Source: Daphnia carinata
Lineage: Eukaryota; Arthropoda; Branchiopoda; Diplostraca; Daphniidae
DNA: 64,000 nt
Reading direction: 5' to 3'
Assembly: GCF_022539665.2 (NCBI RefSeq)
Contig: NC_081333.1
Span: 9,422,971 to 9,486,970 of the forward strand
Shown here one piece after another: positions 53,259 to 64,000 of this stretch. A model generated the notes under the pieces. That model saw nothing but the letters and a program-made list of their open reading frames with translations. It did no database searches and was not told where the DNA came from. The position numbers and the translations under genes were made by a program. How positions within the stretch are numbered: the first letter of the stretch is position 1; the number at the start of each line of letters is the position of its first letter.

Positions 53259-53689
53259 ATTTGTTCTAGGATGAGTGGCAGTATATAATTTAAAAAACGC
53301 AGGTAATATGTTGAAGAATGAGCGTTGTATTGAATGAGCTAAAATAATATATGTTATAAAGTTCTTAGTTTACATTTCATTGGACGTTCGTCTGCGGTTG
53401 TTGTTTCTACCATAAAATGTAACTTCTGTTAAACGACTCAAGGTGTTCCTGAAGTTCTCAATATTAAAAAGGGTTCTTTAATAATAACTGCTTACAGTGC
53501 CCTGAGAGGCGCAGCATTCTGGAAATTTGGTAAGCTCCAGAGATGACGTCCTGAAAATCGCCAGTACGCACCGGCATTGTGACAACAAATGTGATTTACA
53601 TTCGAAATATAGGAGAATCACGAAAATTCACTTTTTATTTTTCATAAGATAACAAATTTCTGAAATAAACGAAAAAATAGAAAAGTGTT
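53259..53689. other. huntingtin 3' flank
   Basis: AT-rich, no ORF worth calling. Presumably it contains the huntingtin 3' UTR. I see several near-matches to AATAAA but no unambiguous signal. Confidence 0.4.
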
Positions 53690-55335
53690 GGCGCGCTAGT
53701 ACGTTACAGCGCAGTCGTGCTACTGCACAATATTCAATATATTTTAAAGAGCTGCGTTGACGAGAAAACGAATTATTTTCCTGAAATCAACGTTAAATTT
53801 AGAGTATAACGTGTAATTTATTATACAGTTCCAAGTGGTATATTTTTTTTTGCCAAACAGAGTTGTGCGCTAGCATGTTCTGGCGCTAACGTTCTACGTC
53901 TCATTTATTAGGTATATTTCCAAAGCAATTGATTTTACGAAAAAACGAATCATTTTTTCTGAATCGTCATTAAATTCTAACTATAATGTGTAATTTTTAA
54001 CGTATTCCAAGAGATTTCGGTTTTTGGCTGATTTTGACAAAAGTGAGAAGGCTATAGCCTTCCCACTTTTTCATTTTTGGCTAAATTTCTAATTTGGCTT
54101 AAAATATATGTTTTTGATGCAGAATTAAATGCTAATCACGAAAATCAATTTTATTTTTATTTTAGCCTTATAGTTTATCAATTAAACCTAAACAACAAAT
54201 AAAAATTTGTCGGGTAGCCCGACAAAATAAGCTCGACTTTTCCTATTTAAATATTATATCATTAAATCTAGATAAATATATATGATTTAGATTCAAAATT
54301 TAACAAGGAACACGAAAATGGACTTTGTTTTTATGTAGAATTTATGGTGTGGTAAAGAACTTTGATGTGTCTCGCTAGCGATTTCTTCCATTCGGTGACG
54401 TGCAACATGCTAAAACAGCACATTTTTTAGTTTATTTTGAAAACGGCTGGTTTAAGGAGGAAACAACCAACATAATCGAACTCAGCGTTCAATTCTGACT
54501 ATGCCGTGTGATTTTTATCGAATTCCAAGAGATGTCGTTTTTTGCCGATTTTGACAAAAGTGGGAAGGCATAGCCTTCTCACTTTTTCATTTTTGACCAA
54601 ATTTCAAATTTGGCTTAAAATATATGATTTTGGTGCAGAATTGAATGCTAATCACGAAAACCTAGTTTATTTTTCAATTAGCCTTATAGTTTTTGAATAA
54701 AGTCTAAAAAACTAAACGGTCGGGCTTATTCTGTCGGGCTTAAAATTTATATTTATTTTCTTATTAAAAAAATAACACCAATCAGTCTAGTTAACTAAGT
54801 ATGACAAGGATTCAAAATTTAACAAGGAACATGGAAATGAACTTTGTTTTTATGCAGAGCGTATGGTTTTTGAGTAATTTAAAATATAAAAGTTGGTGCG
54901 ATAGAAATGTTAAGCCCGACAAAATAAGCCCGACTTTTCCATAAATTTTGTATTTTTCCAAATCATCAATTTAGCAATGAACGCGTGTCATTAAGATTCG
55001 GAATCAATCAACGAGAAAAACGGAAATTGACTTTCTGCTTTTCTTGAGATCGAAAGTTTTGGAAACAAACGGAAAAACCGTATTAATTGCTGGCGCGCCA
55101 GCACGATATAGCACAATCGTGCTAAAGTCCAATATTTAATGTATTTTAAAAACTGCTACTTTGACGAGAAAACGAATTATATTTCTGAAATCAGCGTTAA
55201 ATTTTTAGTATAACGTGCAATTTATTATACAATTCTAAGTGGTATATTTTTTTTGCCACATTGTTGGTCTTGAGAATAAGCCCGACAAAATACGCCCGAC
55301 AAAATAAGCCCGACTTTTCCAAAAATTTTGTGTTT
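53690..55335. repeat. composite repeat array (families A and B, palindromes)
   Basis: Two unit types alternate. Family B (about 53690-53857, 53880-54032, 54400-54546, 55090-55258) starts with a GC-containing GGCGCGC/GTGCTA segment. It continues GACGAGAAAACGAATTAT, then TGAAATCA-CGTTAAATT, GTATAACGTG and AAGTGGTATATTTTTTT; the middle two copies are diverged. Family A follows copies two and three: a palindrome (54047-54062 and 54564-54578), TTTGGCTTAAAATATATG, AATCACGAAAA, then CACGAAAATG or CATGGAAATG, TTTTTATG-AGA, and AAGCCCGAC motifs. Family A is the same sequence as at 4.07-4.80 kb. There is no coding capacity; a non-autonomous mobile element or decayed satellite is likely. Confidence 0.8.
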
Positions 55336-55777
55336 TTACAAAATCTATTTTTTTACAAAGGCTCTCATTGCCACCTAGTGAACTTAAAACCTTTCAGTAA
55401 TCTTTAAGCCGGGCTTCAATAGCTTCATTTTCCCTATTTGATAAACATAGGTATGAAAACTTTATGTTGCCGTGTGGTCAACGATCGATTGCCGAGATTG
55501 CCGATCTCGTTCAACGTATTAATATCTGTATTAATATGATACGATGTTTGTAATTTTTCATTTTGCCATCGAAAAATAAATTATCGTGTCATTTCGTTCT
55601 TAAGCCCATTGTTTTCGGACATTTTATCAAAAATTTGAACCAATGCAACATATACACGTTTGTGTCAGCTAACTAACTATTGAAAGTCTGACACTAGTCT
55701 GAATCGCATTCTTAAAACTGCGCCTTCGGGAATCTAGTTTTTGCTGTTTGCGCTTCCGCTGCCCATATATTGTCAAG

Positions 55778-55960
55778 TCACGGAATTGTGGGAGGGGCTG
55801 CCAAACAGCGAGGACAAATACTAATCAACCTGATTTGTTTCTGCGCCAAGAATGTATAAGCTGGGACCACGGGTTTAATGTGACCATTTGAACTAATGGC
55901 TAAAAGAAATTGGACGCCTTCCTCGCTCGGCAGTTTCTCATGTTTAGATTTTCCTTTCAT
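55778..55960 (-). CDS. 60-codon ORF, function unknown
   Basis: ATG at 55960 opens MKGKSKHEKLPSEEGVQF and continues through a CPRC motif near the C-terminus to TGA. Composition is plausible for a real small protein: a charged N-terminus, a hydrophobic centre and a Cys pair. It is not recognised, and no neighbouring exon was found. It may be a fragment of a mobile-element protein. Confidence 0.22.
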   Translation of the reverse strand: MKGKSKHEKLPSEEGVQFLLAISSNGHIKPVVPAYTFLAQKQIRLISICPRCLAAPPTIP

Positions 55961-56179
55961 ATTTTTTTAGTTTTCTGGGGCTTCGACAATAGAAGAAAAT
56001 ACGCTGGCGAAAGAGAAAGAAAATCGTCAGTTTGGGACACTCGATAACTTTAATTTTGTTGTATTTGTTTTGTCAACATGGAACAAAATAAAATTCTGTT
56101 CGTAGGATTCTCTTCCAAACGAATGCATGCCTAAGCTGGATGGGTTTGGTGCCGGTCTAAGGTCGTGAAAATATTTGCT

Positions 56180-56554
56180 ATGAAATGGTCTCGTTTGTAT
56201 GATGATTCAAGCGACGCTTATGTGCATACAGAGAATGCTATAGACGTGTTCCATAGCGAACGTCGAGCTTCTGAAAGTTCTTGCGAACGGCGAGAGCAAG
56301 GACAAAAAACTAAAAGAAAATGGGCCAGAGGATGGCATCGCGGAAATGAAGAGGCTGTAAAGTACGAGCTGGGCTTGGAAAAAAAGCGCATAATGTCATG
56401 GAAGTGGTTGGAATTTTTTGTGTTGTCTTTGTTAGAAGTTGGGCTTCGTCTACTTGAAAATTTCCTTATTCCGCAACACATATTCCAGAACGACGTAGTG
56501 CAGCCGACGATCACATGCAAATTTGCGAAAGTACAAGGGCAAAATAGGGCGTGA
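56180..56554 (+). CDS. hypothetical 124-codon ORF
   Basis: The open frame from ATG 56180 to TGA 56552-56554 encodes a basic, Arg/Glu-rich N-terminal half and a hydrophobic stretch (WLEFFVLSLLEVGLRLLENF). The opposite strand is also open for 113 codons over nearly the same interval, so at most one is real. Neither shows a recognisable domain. Confidence 0.18.
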   Translation: MKWSRLYDDSSDAYVHTENAIDVFHSERRASESSCERREQGQKTKRKWARGWHRGNEEAVKYELGLEKKRIMSWKWLEFFVLSLLEVGLRLLENFLIPQHIFQNDVVQPTITCKFAKVQGQNRA

Positions 56555-59500
56555 CACATGTGGCAAATGAAGAAAATTACGCAGGTAGCAAGTTTTTCAT
56601 CTGATACTATCGATCTAGCCGTCGCCCTTCCTTCCTACGCCACATGAACGAAGGAGTGTCCGTGAACTTTATTATAACAAATTGAATACCTCAAAACAGT
56701 ATCCTACAACGGTATAACACTATGTCAAATTTTGTAACTATGTAATATTACACAAAAGCCAGCAAAAATCACTGTCGTCTCGCCATGTTCAGTTACAAAA
56801 TTCACTTAATTACATCCACCTGAGATAAACTATATATAGAGATAACTATATGACTACGCGACAATGGATAATAGCGTATGATTCGAACTTTATTCCAACA
56901 AAGTAACGCTCGTAAATTAGTGCGTAATTGCGCTGTCGACGTGGTTTCGAGGTGACATGTGATTTCAGAATAGTTGCATATCACGTCAAGTTTCTCACCT
57001 GAAACCAATTCTTTGTCTACGTCGAGCGGAAAATCAATGATGTAGTCAACAAACAGTCAAACACCATACCGAACGAGAAAGGGAACTTGTTTCAACGCCG
57101 CGGCAATAGCCCCATTTTTCAGCTCAGAAACTATTGCCCATTATTTTGAATATTTTTTTCACTTGCATTTAAAGAACAGGTATACGGCAGGTATTTTAAT
57201 CGTTTGTTTCACCTCTCTACTTGTTTTTAAGAATTAAAATATCAAATGATAACAATGCATGAGCCGGACATGTTGTCTTCTGCAGATGATGGTAATGATA
57301 AATGCAGCAGCCGGATATAGGGATCGTTAACAAAGAGTAAGATAGAGACTACAGAAACATCTGGTACCTCACATCACAAACAGTAGATGAACGTAGACAA
57401 GCTAAATGGAGTAATGTAATCCTCGAGAGTGTTCATCCTTTCTGCCGATGAGATAAACATCTGTGTCAAGCCAAACGTAGAGGTAGAAACCCTTGATGAT
57501 CCTCGTTGCCCTTAATGATATCTATGTCGACGGAGGGGCGTCTATAGGGCATAGATATGCTTAGATAGGAGATCTGTTAGTCATTACACCGACATACTCA
57601 CAGTGCCGCTCGATACAGCACGTCGTTGAATTTCAAAATATTGTGCCGCGTTACCTTTAGCGAATCTTACGAATGTTCATCAACTATGCGTTAGATGGCA
57701 TTTTCCGTTGCATTTATCTTGATCAATAGATATAGTACTACAAAAAGTGAAAAATAGTTTTTACTGTTGATAACATAAAGGTAGAAAGAAGGCTCAGGTA
57801 ACGCCTGGCCCGATTACACAGATGTATTACGAACGGCGTACACGTATTTTGTAACACATTATTCGTAGCTATGAGATGTTGTGGATCGCGAAATATTTGC
57901 AACGTGTCGAGTTGTGGTGTAGGTGTCGTACGTGTACTATTGTCATAGGTGTAGCAGCGCTTATGTGTAATTTTAGGTATTGCGCTTTAGAAACATTGAG
58001 GCATATGGATAACACGGAGCCCTTGTTATAGCAGTAGATGAGAGTAGAGAAGTTGCTGTCCGATGAGATGAAGGTGAGTTCCCAATAACATGATGACGTG
58101 ACATATAAGGAAAGAATGGCGCAGTGGAGTGAACGGAGTAGAATGCAGGGCAGGGAAATCAGGAGGTGGCTGAAATTGAACACGGAACAACAGACAACAA
58201 GACAAGATTTATAACCAGCATTGTGCCAGCACCGCACTCCCACCAAATATGCTTATCATTGTCGCTTATTCATAAACGATTACCTGTCATTGCTGTTTTG
58301 ATAACTACACTGTGGTGGCGTCCTGCGATAGTATGGAGGCGTCATGACATTTTGCCGTGTTCGAGCCTTAACAACTCTACTTTTAATGCCGATTTCATCT
58401 GGGATCAACAGCCATATAAATGATCATGGTTCGATGATTGATAGCATGAGATAGAGTGCAACATCTAGAGTGTAATCCTATGTCGTCCTACTGCTTCCGC
58501 CAACGAGCGGTGAGCGTTGAGGTGACAGAGATGTTAACATAGGGCTATTAGTTCCACTTCCGTATATGTTCATACCTGTCGAATTAACGTATCCATTTGT
58601 TGCGCGTAAAACGTCACATCTGACATTCACGTATAGTGGTCCAGTAACCAAAAGCCTCTAGCCAATTGAGCTAGTGAATATAATTATTGTTGCAGTAATT
58701 AACCTATTGTCAATAATTCCTTCTATCTGCTGTTAATTGTTCTGTCAACACGTATTTCTTGTTTTAAACCGACTACAAGAATGATAAAAGATGTGTACAT
58801 TGTATCGTTCCACCCTGTTGTTGTGTCTAACGTAGAACCGGTGCCGAGTTTCAAACATGTTGGATGTCAAGCAAATGCAAGGATCGCAACGCACGCGAAA
58901 TCAGATCGATACAAATATGCCTCTAGGACCCTGAGCATATTTTAATGAGTAATTGGCAGTGGTAAGCCTATTATTTTTCTTGCATATTACTACTTAGAGC
59001 GAACTATATTTAATTTGGTGTTCCGATAGACCCCTCTCAATGCTCGAATGTATTTCAACCAACAACCCAAAACACATATTTGTTCGTCATATTGAATTCT
59101 ACTGTAGATCCTTTCGCGGTTGAGTAAAAAAAACAACCGATAAAGAAGAACTAAGGAGATAAAGCTTTCAACATTTTGCCGGAGACGGTCGAAAAGCTTT
59201 GTTTATGAAGAAATGTACAAATCCGCGTTGTACAGGGCGTCCATCGCATTTTAAAATGGCAAATGCTGTAAGGTATGCTGAATTTTAACTGGGTTTTCTG
59301 TTAACACTGTTATGCTTTCAAGTAATTTCCTTCCAAGGATTTGTCCGACAGACTTTGCCCCCTGAATCATGAAGGGCTCTTTCCAAGAAAGTGTACACTG
59401 CTCTGAATGCCAACAGTAGCCTACCACATACAAAATTGACAATTGGTGTCAGGAAAGCTCATAATTCTGTTGCTGAACCACTTATACTTTGCGTTCTAGT

Positions 59501-62500
59501 GGTCACACGACTGCATAAATATGACGTTTTACTATTTTTGTTCTACAACGTAGAGCAGCTAAAACCTCGGTAGGAGCACGGAATAATTCTTTGACCGTGT
59601 GTTCGGTGACAGCCAGTTCTTGAACCCCACCACGAAGGCAACGGAAGTGGGCAAGTCTTAGCGAGAAGACAAAATAATTACTTGTGGTTTGCCTAAGGGT
59701 ACCCTCTATTTTGGGATTGCATTTATGCGCAAAAGCATTTCATGAATCCGGGTCCTTATTCGCAGGATATTAATGTTGGATGACTTGCTTTTCATAAATG
59801 CACTTGTTGTACATGTCTTGATTAGGTGATTATGGGAAAAAGTCACAGTGTCATTCTTTTTTTCACAGAATTAGCTGCCATGTCGACAAACTCCCTGATT
59901 TTTCTGAGTAATGCTCTGCTAGGCGATAAGATATTACGACGTTAATCTTATTTTTTGGTTATTTACATACAATGCCAACATTCATACACTGAGCATACTT
60001 GTGAATTAGCCAAAGAAATTATGCCAGTTGCTCTACATAAACAATAATAATTCTAAAAAATTCCTTTTCAAGTGTTCAACTCTGCACCTTGTTTATCAAA
60101 GCACGTAAGGATTGAGATCTAAGCATTGATCTAAATTCAGCATATACTTCAAGAACAACGGATGGTAGTTTTTGCTTCATGGAACTGTAGATCAAAAGAC
60201 TTGACGAGGTGATCGATACACGCGTGTCCCGGATAGAACGGCAGCCGTTCTCATCAGAGAATTAGACGTGCAACAACGAACCGTTTGATTACATGGTCTA
60301 CTAAATAGATAAGTACAACTAGGCGGTGGAAAAAAGGGGCAAATGATGCCTCGCGAAACCAAAACAAAACACACACAAAAAAAGGGCGTTGATGGCGGAT
60401 CGATTTCTAGGCATAGGTGTGTTTAATATTCTTTCCCCCTTTAGATACTCATTCTTGTTTTCATCATATAGCCGAAAGCTTCCGTATAACGATCCTTTTA
60501 GACTCTTTGACGGTGAAATCCGGCTGTCATAAATGGTTTTCAAATTACAAACAAAATCCTCTATCGCGAGCTGTAAGGGCTTAAGACGATGCAATCAAGT
60601 ATATAGCCAAATCAAAGTGATTTCAATCACTGGTGGTAGGCTGATAATATTGACGGTATCGACGCAATTTTCTTTTGTTGTTTCGAAGAGAGGATCGACT
60701 TTTCCACCGCCAAAAGTAAAAGAGTGAGACAGATAGGCACTACGAATGTCCCGAGAATCATCCGACCGTGTTTAGCTTTCCTTACGGTTGTCCCGGCATC
60801 CGAAAATGTCTGTCGTCCAATTTATATCAAACAGGATTAAGTTTCTGTCGTCGCACAAGATGTTAAGCCTCTTCGTACAATAATCCCGTAGAACCACGTA
60901 CAGAAAATCGTAGGGGAAAAGGGTGTGTGCAACTAAAAATGACCTTTTCTTGATGAAACAATCATTCATGTAAGTTAGTGGGGACCAGCAGTTCCAATGT
61001 CTCCCCTTGGCACACGCTGGTCAGTCACATCCAAATGGTGCCCCATTCCCCCATGGTGAGAATGAAGATGAATCGCTGTTGCTGTAACGATTTCATGAGA
61101 TGAGCTTTATCACGCACGCTGCTACTAGATGACGTCCCCGTGAAGCACTAGTTTCATTCGAGCACTCGCACATTATTCACGTGTACAGTTACAATGAAGT
61201 TTTATTTTTTTTAAAGCATTACACGGTTACATTTATTTCCTTTAAATTGTAGTAGAATCCGTGACAAGTTTTGCCGAATAGTCTTTGTATTTGATATAGA
61301 CTGCGACCGTCTCTTTGTTTGCATCTGAAACGGATACAGAAGTGATCAACAATACAACAACCCAGCTGTTCTCCGCTAATCAGATTAATCTGTTTCGACC
61401 GTAAAGTGGCTTCGTTCTCCTTGGCAGCTTCATTGCCGCTGAACACCTATTTGGCTTCAAGTCGCTAGCCCTCTGCTGATCCGTTCCCATGACGACGCCA
61501 ATGGTCGCCATGCATCTCCAACAACAGAACGCAATTGATCAAATTGACTTTCTCCTAGTCCTGTTGGGTAGATATAGCATGCCTAGTAACCCTGCGTTCT
61601 GTATCCAACGACGCTTCAACTCTTACAGGGATCTAGCGTTGCTGTAGTTTCCAATCGTCCAGAGCTGAAACGCAAGGCTTTTTAGTCAACTGCTATATGC
61701 ACAGCGTGCGTGCATTCTAGTATGCCCCCGTTCCAAATCAAATGATCATTCCACGACATGTGCATGTACAGCAGAGTATGGTGTAGTTGGACAAAGGAAT
61801 TTTGCCAGTAGAATGGGCCGGAATAAAACTAGTGCCCTTGCACGCTGAGGCGCCAACCTTCACGAATAGCTAAAATAATCCGTCAACGAAATAGCACGAA
61901 CTCTATATGCACCCAAAGCAACATAGGTAAAGAGTGTGTCGACATATGAGGCGAAAAAGTTCGCTCCCCTTTCCGCGTTTTGGTATGCACAAGAACCTGT
62001 GTCTATACTATGTGACTGTTGGTTGGGTGGGGTAGGCGATCCGGAGGGTTCGGGAGCCGACTAAGAGTTGCCGTGCCTTCAGTCGAACGATCGACGCTCG
62101 CTAGAACGGTTGCTACCACACTTCGTTCTTACCGTTGCAGTTGGAGAGGCCAAGTTCGGCGCTTATTATATTCGTGTGGCTTTGAACTAGCGTGTGTTGT
62201 TTCAAGTGCTCCCTAGAAAAAAACAATCGTGATCTAAGAAGGTGATATAACTGCAGTCGATCAAACAGTTATTTCGATGGGCCAATCATGTCTCTGATCA
62301 TCCTATTTCTGTGAAGAAAAAAGAAAGAGAACATCCATCGCAAGGTAAATTTATGTCTAGACAGCGAAATTCCATGGATCTGAATGGTCCGCCTTTAGGA
62401 TGTAATGCGCGTTTTAAATGAGTCATGAACTCGTTTAGAATGATTGCAGGGACAGTAGCGTGCTGCATATGGAATGGGTCTGTTGGCACTCCACGTCTGC

Positions 62501-64000
62501 ATGTTTGTCCTTTATTTCCGGAATTTTGTTCTGCGGTTTCATGCGCGTCACTCCTCCCGCCTTTCTATTTACACGAGCCGTTTTCTGAATCCTAAGTTTT
62601 CAGTCTGTACAAACACAAGAATGGGGAACCGCAGCGAGAAAAAAAAAAAAGAGGAACTTAAAACCATTTGTATAGCAAAAAAACGGAAGAAACGGACGCT
62701 TTTTGTGTGAATACGTTTGTCATCCGCGGGATTCTGCTTTTACTGCGTTTCGCCGGAATATTATGTGAGCATCGCTCTATAAGTTTTACGCAAAGAAAAG
62801 CGTCAGCAGTTGAGGGTGGGGGGAAGAATAAAGAATTTCCGATTCTCTTTCTTTTGCTCTTTGCGTAAGTAGTAGTTACTTAGAGCGAACGTCATCGAGT
62901 TGGGTTTTTTTTTTTTTTAGACCCACCAAAAAACTACAACACCCAATTCCGGATTCTTTGGTGAAATGAAAGAGGAATGGGTGAGAGGTCGTGACAAGGG
63001 AAACATACTTCAACTGCCGGTGCCGTCCTCGACGGAACGAATGGCGGGTACAACACTACTACTCGATTGCGCAATTCCCTTGCTAGCAATCTGCTTTTCT
63101 GGAACATTCACTTCGTGTGTTTTCCTCGCTCTGTTCCGACGTTGTCCTATATGAGGAGAACAAAATCAAACAAGCAACAGGGGAGAAAAATCTTTTTTTA
63201 AGTTGCCCTTTTTTGTTTTCCCCAAGTGATACGGAAGTCTATCTGTAGTGAGGCTGTCATCTTCCGCCTTTCCGCAACGTAGTCCAGTCAACATGCTGAC
63301 CGGGAGTCAAAAAGAAACAGTGGACTGGTGTGTGTCAAACGAGCTCATGAAAGGTATAATGAAAAAAAGTGAAAATAGACGATCGGAGTAGAGAAAAAGC
63401 TGGTAAGAGAAGGTGAGACATACAGCTCCATTCAGAAGTGGCTCATCGACGTAGCCCTTTGGGATGGAAAGGGACACGTTTTCCCGAAATTGCTTAGCAA
63501 CCTCCACGGTGTCTTTCTCCCTTCTTTATCTTCGTTCATGTGTAAACCGTATCCTTATATTTTTCAACCCATCTGTTCACCTCTGCTGGGTCCCAGACGC
63601 GTTGCCCGTTTCCATATTCCTCTTTTGCTCGCTTTGAAGTGCAGTCATATTTCGCGTTGCGTCCAATTCCACTGGTTCCGCATGAACACGTGAAACGACA
63701 GAACCAGAAGAGAAAACAGAAACTCCTCAAAGAGAAATGAATTCTTTATCCTACTGGAAAAACGTCACAAACAGAGAGATTATAATGATGCGGGGGAAGG
63801 ACCCTGCTGCTTTTTTCGCCCTGACTGCACCATTTGACTATGGGAAAAGCTATTTTTAAAACGAACTATTCGCTTACAAAGCGCAACATTGAAAATAGAT
63901 TTCCCGTGGATCAGCTGTGAAATTTAAAACAAAGCAGAAATTCTAGGATTGCATTTTACTGCGATGCACTGGACCATGTTGAAATTGATGATTCTGTTTT
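56555..64000. other. 7.4 kb without an established gene
   Basis: Base composition is less homopolymer-rich than 20-36 kb, but no exon chain can be built. Noted open frames without recognisable domains: 57869-58246 (-, hydrophobic), 60319-60594 (-), 61219-61446 (-, to which the phrase KENEATLRSKQINLISGEQL belongs) and 62966-63154 (+, ATG, one membrane-helix-like stretch). Around 62070-62170 the sequence (TCAGTCGAACGATCG, then a GTTGCAGTTGG run) resembles an arthropod initiator and 5' leader, so a promoter pointing right is possible. The interval may be intron or regulatory DNA of a gene beyond the window. Confidence 0.4.

Noticed and set aside
57869-58246. 125-codon hydrophobic minus-strand ORF
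   Set aside because: No signal-peptide logic, no recognisable motif and no exon context; composition fits chance translation of AT-rich DNA.
1-64000. CRISPR arrays, bacterial operons, insertion sequences or horizontally acquired cassettes
   Set aside because: No regularly spaced direct repeats; the genes are spliced animal genes with no prokaryotic signals.

Overview
The window is eukaryotic nuclear DNA. Most genes are interrupted by short introns (about 45-140 bp) with GT..AG borders and U-rich acceptors. The sequence is AT-rich, and the recognisable proteins are animal ones: ORC4, an ENTREP/FAM189-type tetraspan, a DDHD2-type phospholipase and huntingtin. Small introns, huntingtin without a polyglutamine tract and the overall style suggest an arthropod, most likely a Daphnia-like crustacean. 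That placement is inference; I could not search a database.

Layout. 1-149: possible last exon of a plus-strand gene. 598-2802 (-): two-exon secreted protein built from an internal tandem duplication, family not recognised. About 2.9-7.1 kb: gene-poor, with a repeat array at 4.07-4.80 kb. 7415-9226 (+): ORC4, eight coding exons, preceded by a 60-codon upstream ORF. 9448-20267 (-): ENTREP/FAM189-like protein, nine coding exons spread over 10.8 kb with long, homopolymer-rich introns. 20.3-36.1 kb: about 16 kb with no gene I can establish, rich in microsatellites and A/T homopolymers. 36081-39223 (-): DDHD2-like phospholipase, 12 exons. 39940-41636 (+): six-exon single-pass membrane protein, divergent from the phospholipase. 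42714-53258 (+): complete huntingtin, 40 coding exons, 2613 residues. 53.7-55.3 kb: composite repeat array related to the one at 4 kb. 55.4-64 kb: no established gene, only a few small uncertain ORFs.

I rebuilt the exon structures by hand from splice signals, reading phase and agreement with known protein families. In ORC4, ENTREP, DDHD2, the membrane protein and huntingtin every exon joins in phase with no stop. The genes are unrelated in pathway (replication licensing, endosomal adaptor, lipid metabolism, huntingtin scaffold), and nothing suggests an operon or a transferred cassette. The less explained material is the duplicated secreted protein, the palindrome-bearing repeat family at both ends of the gene cluster, the ORC4 upstream ORF, and several small unassigned ORFs or exon-like stretches.
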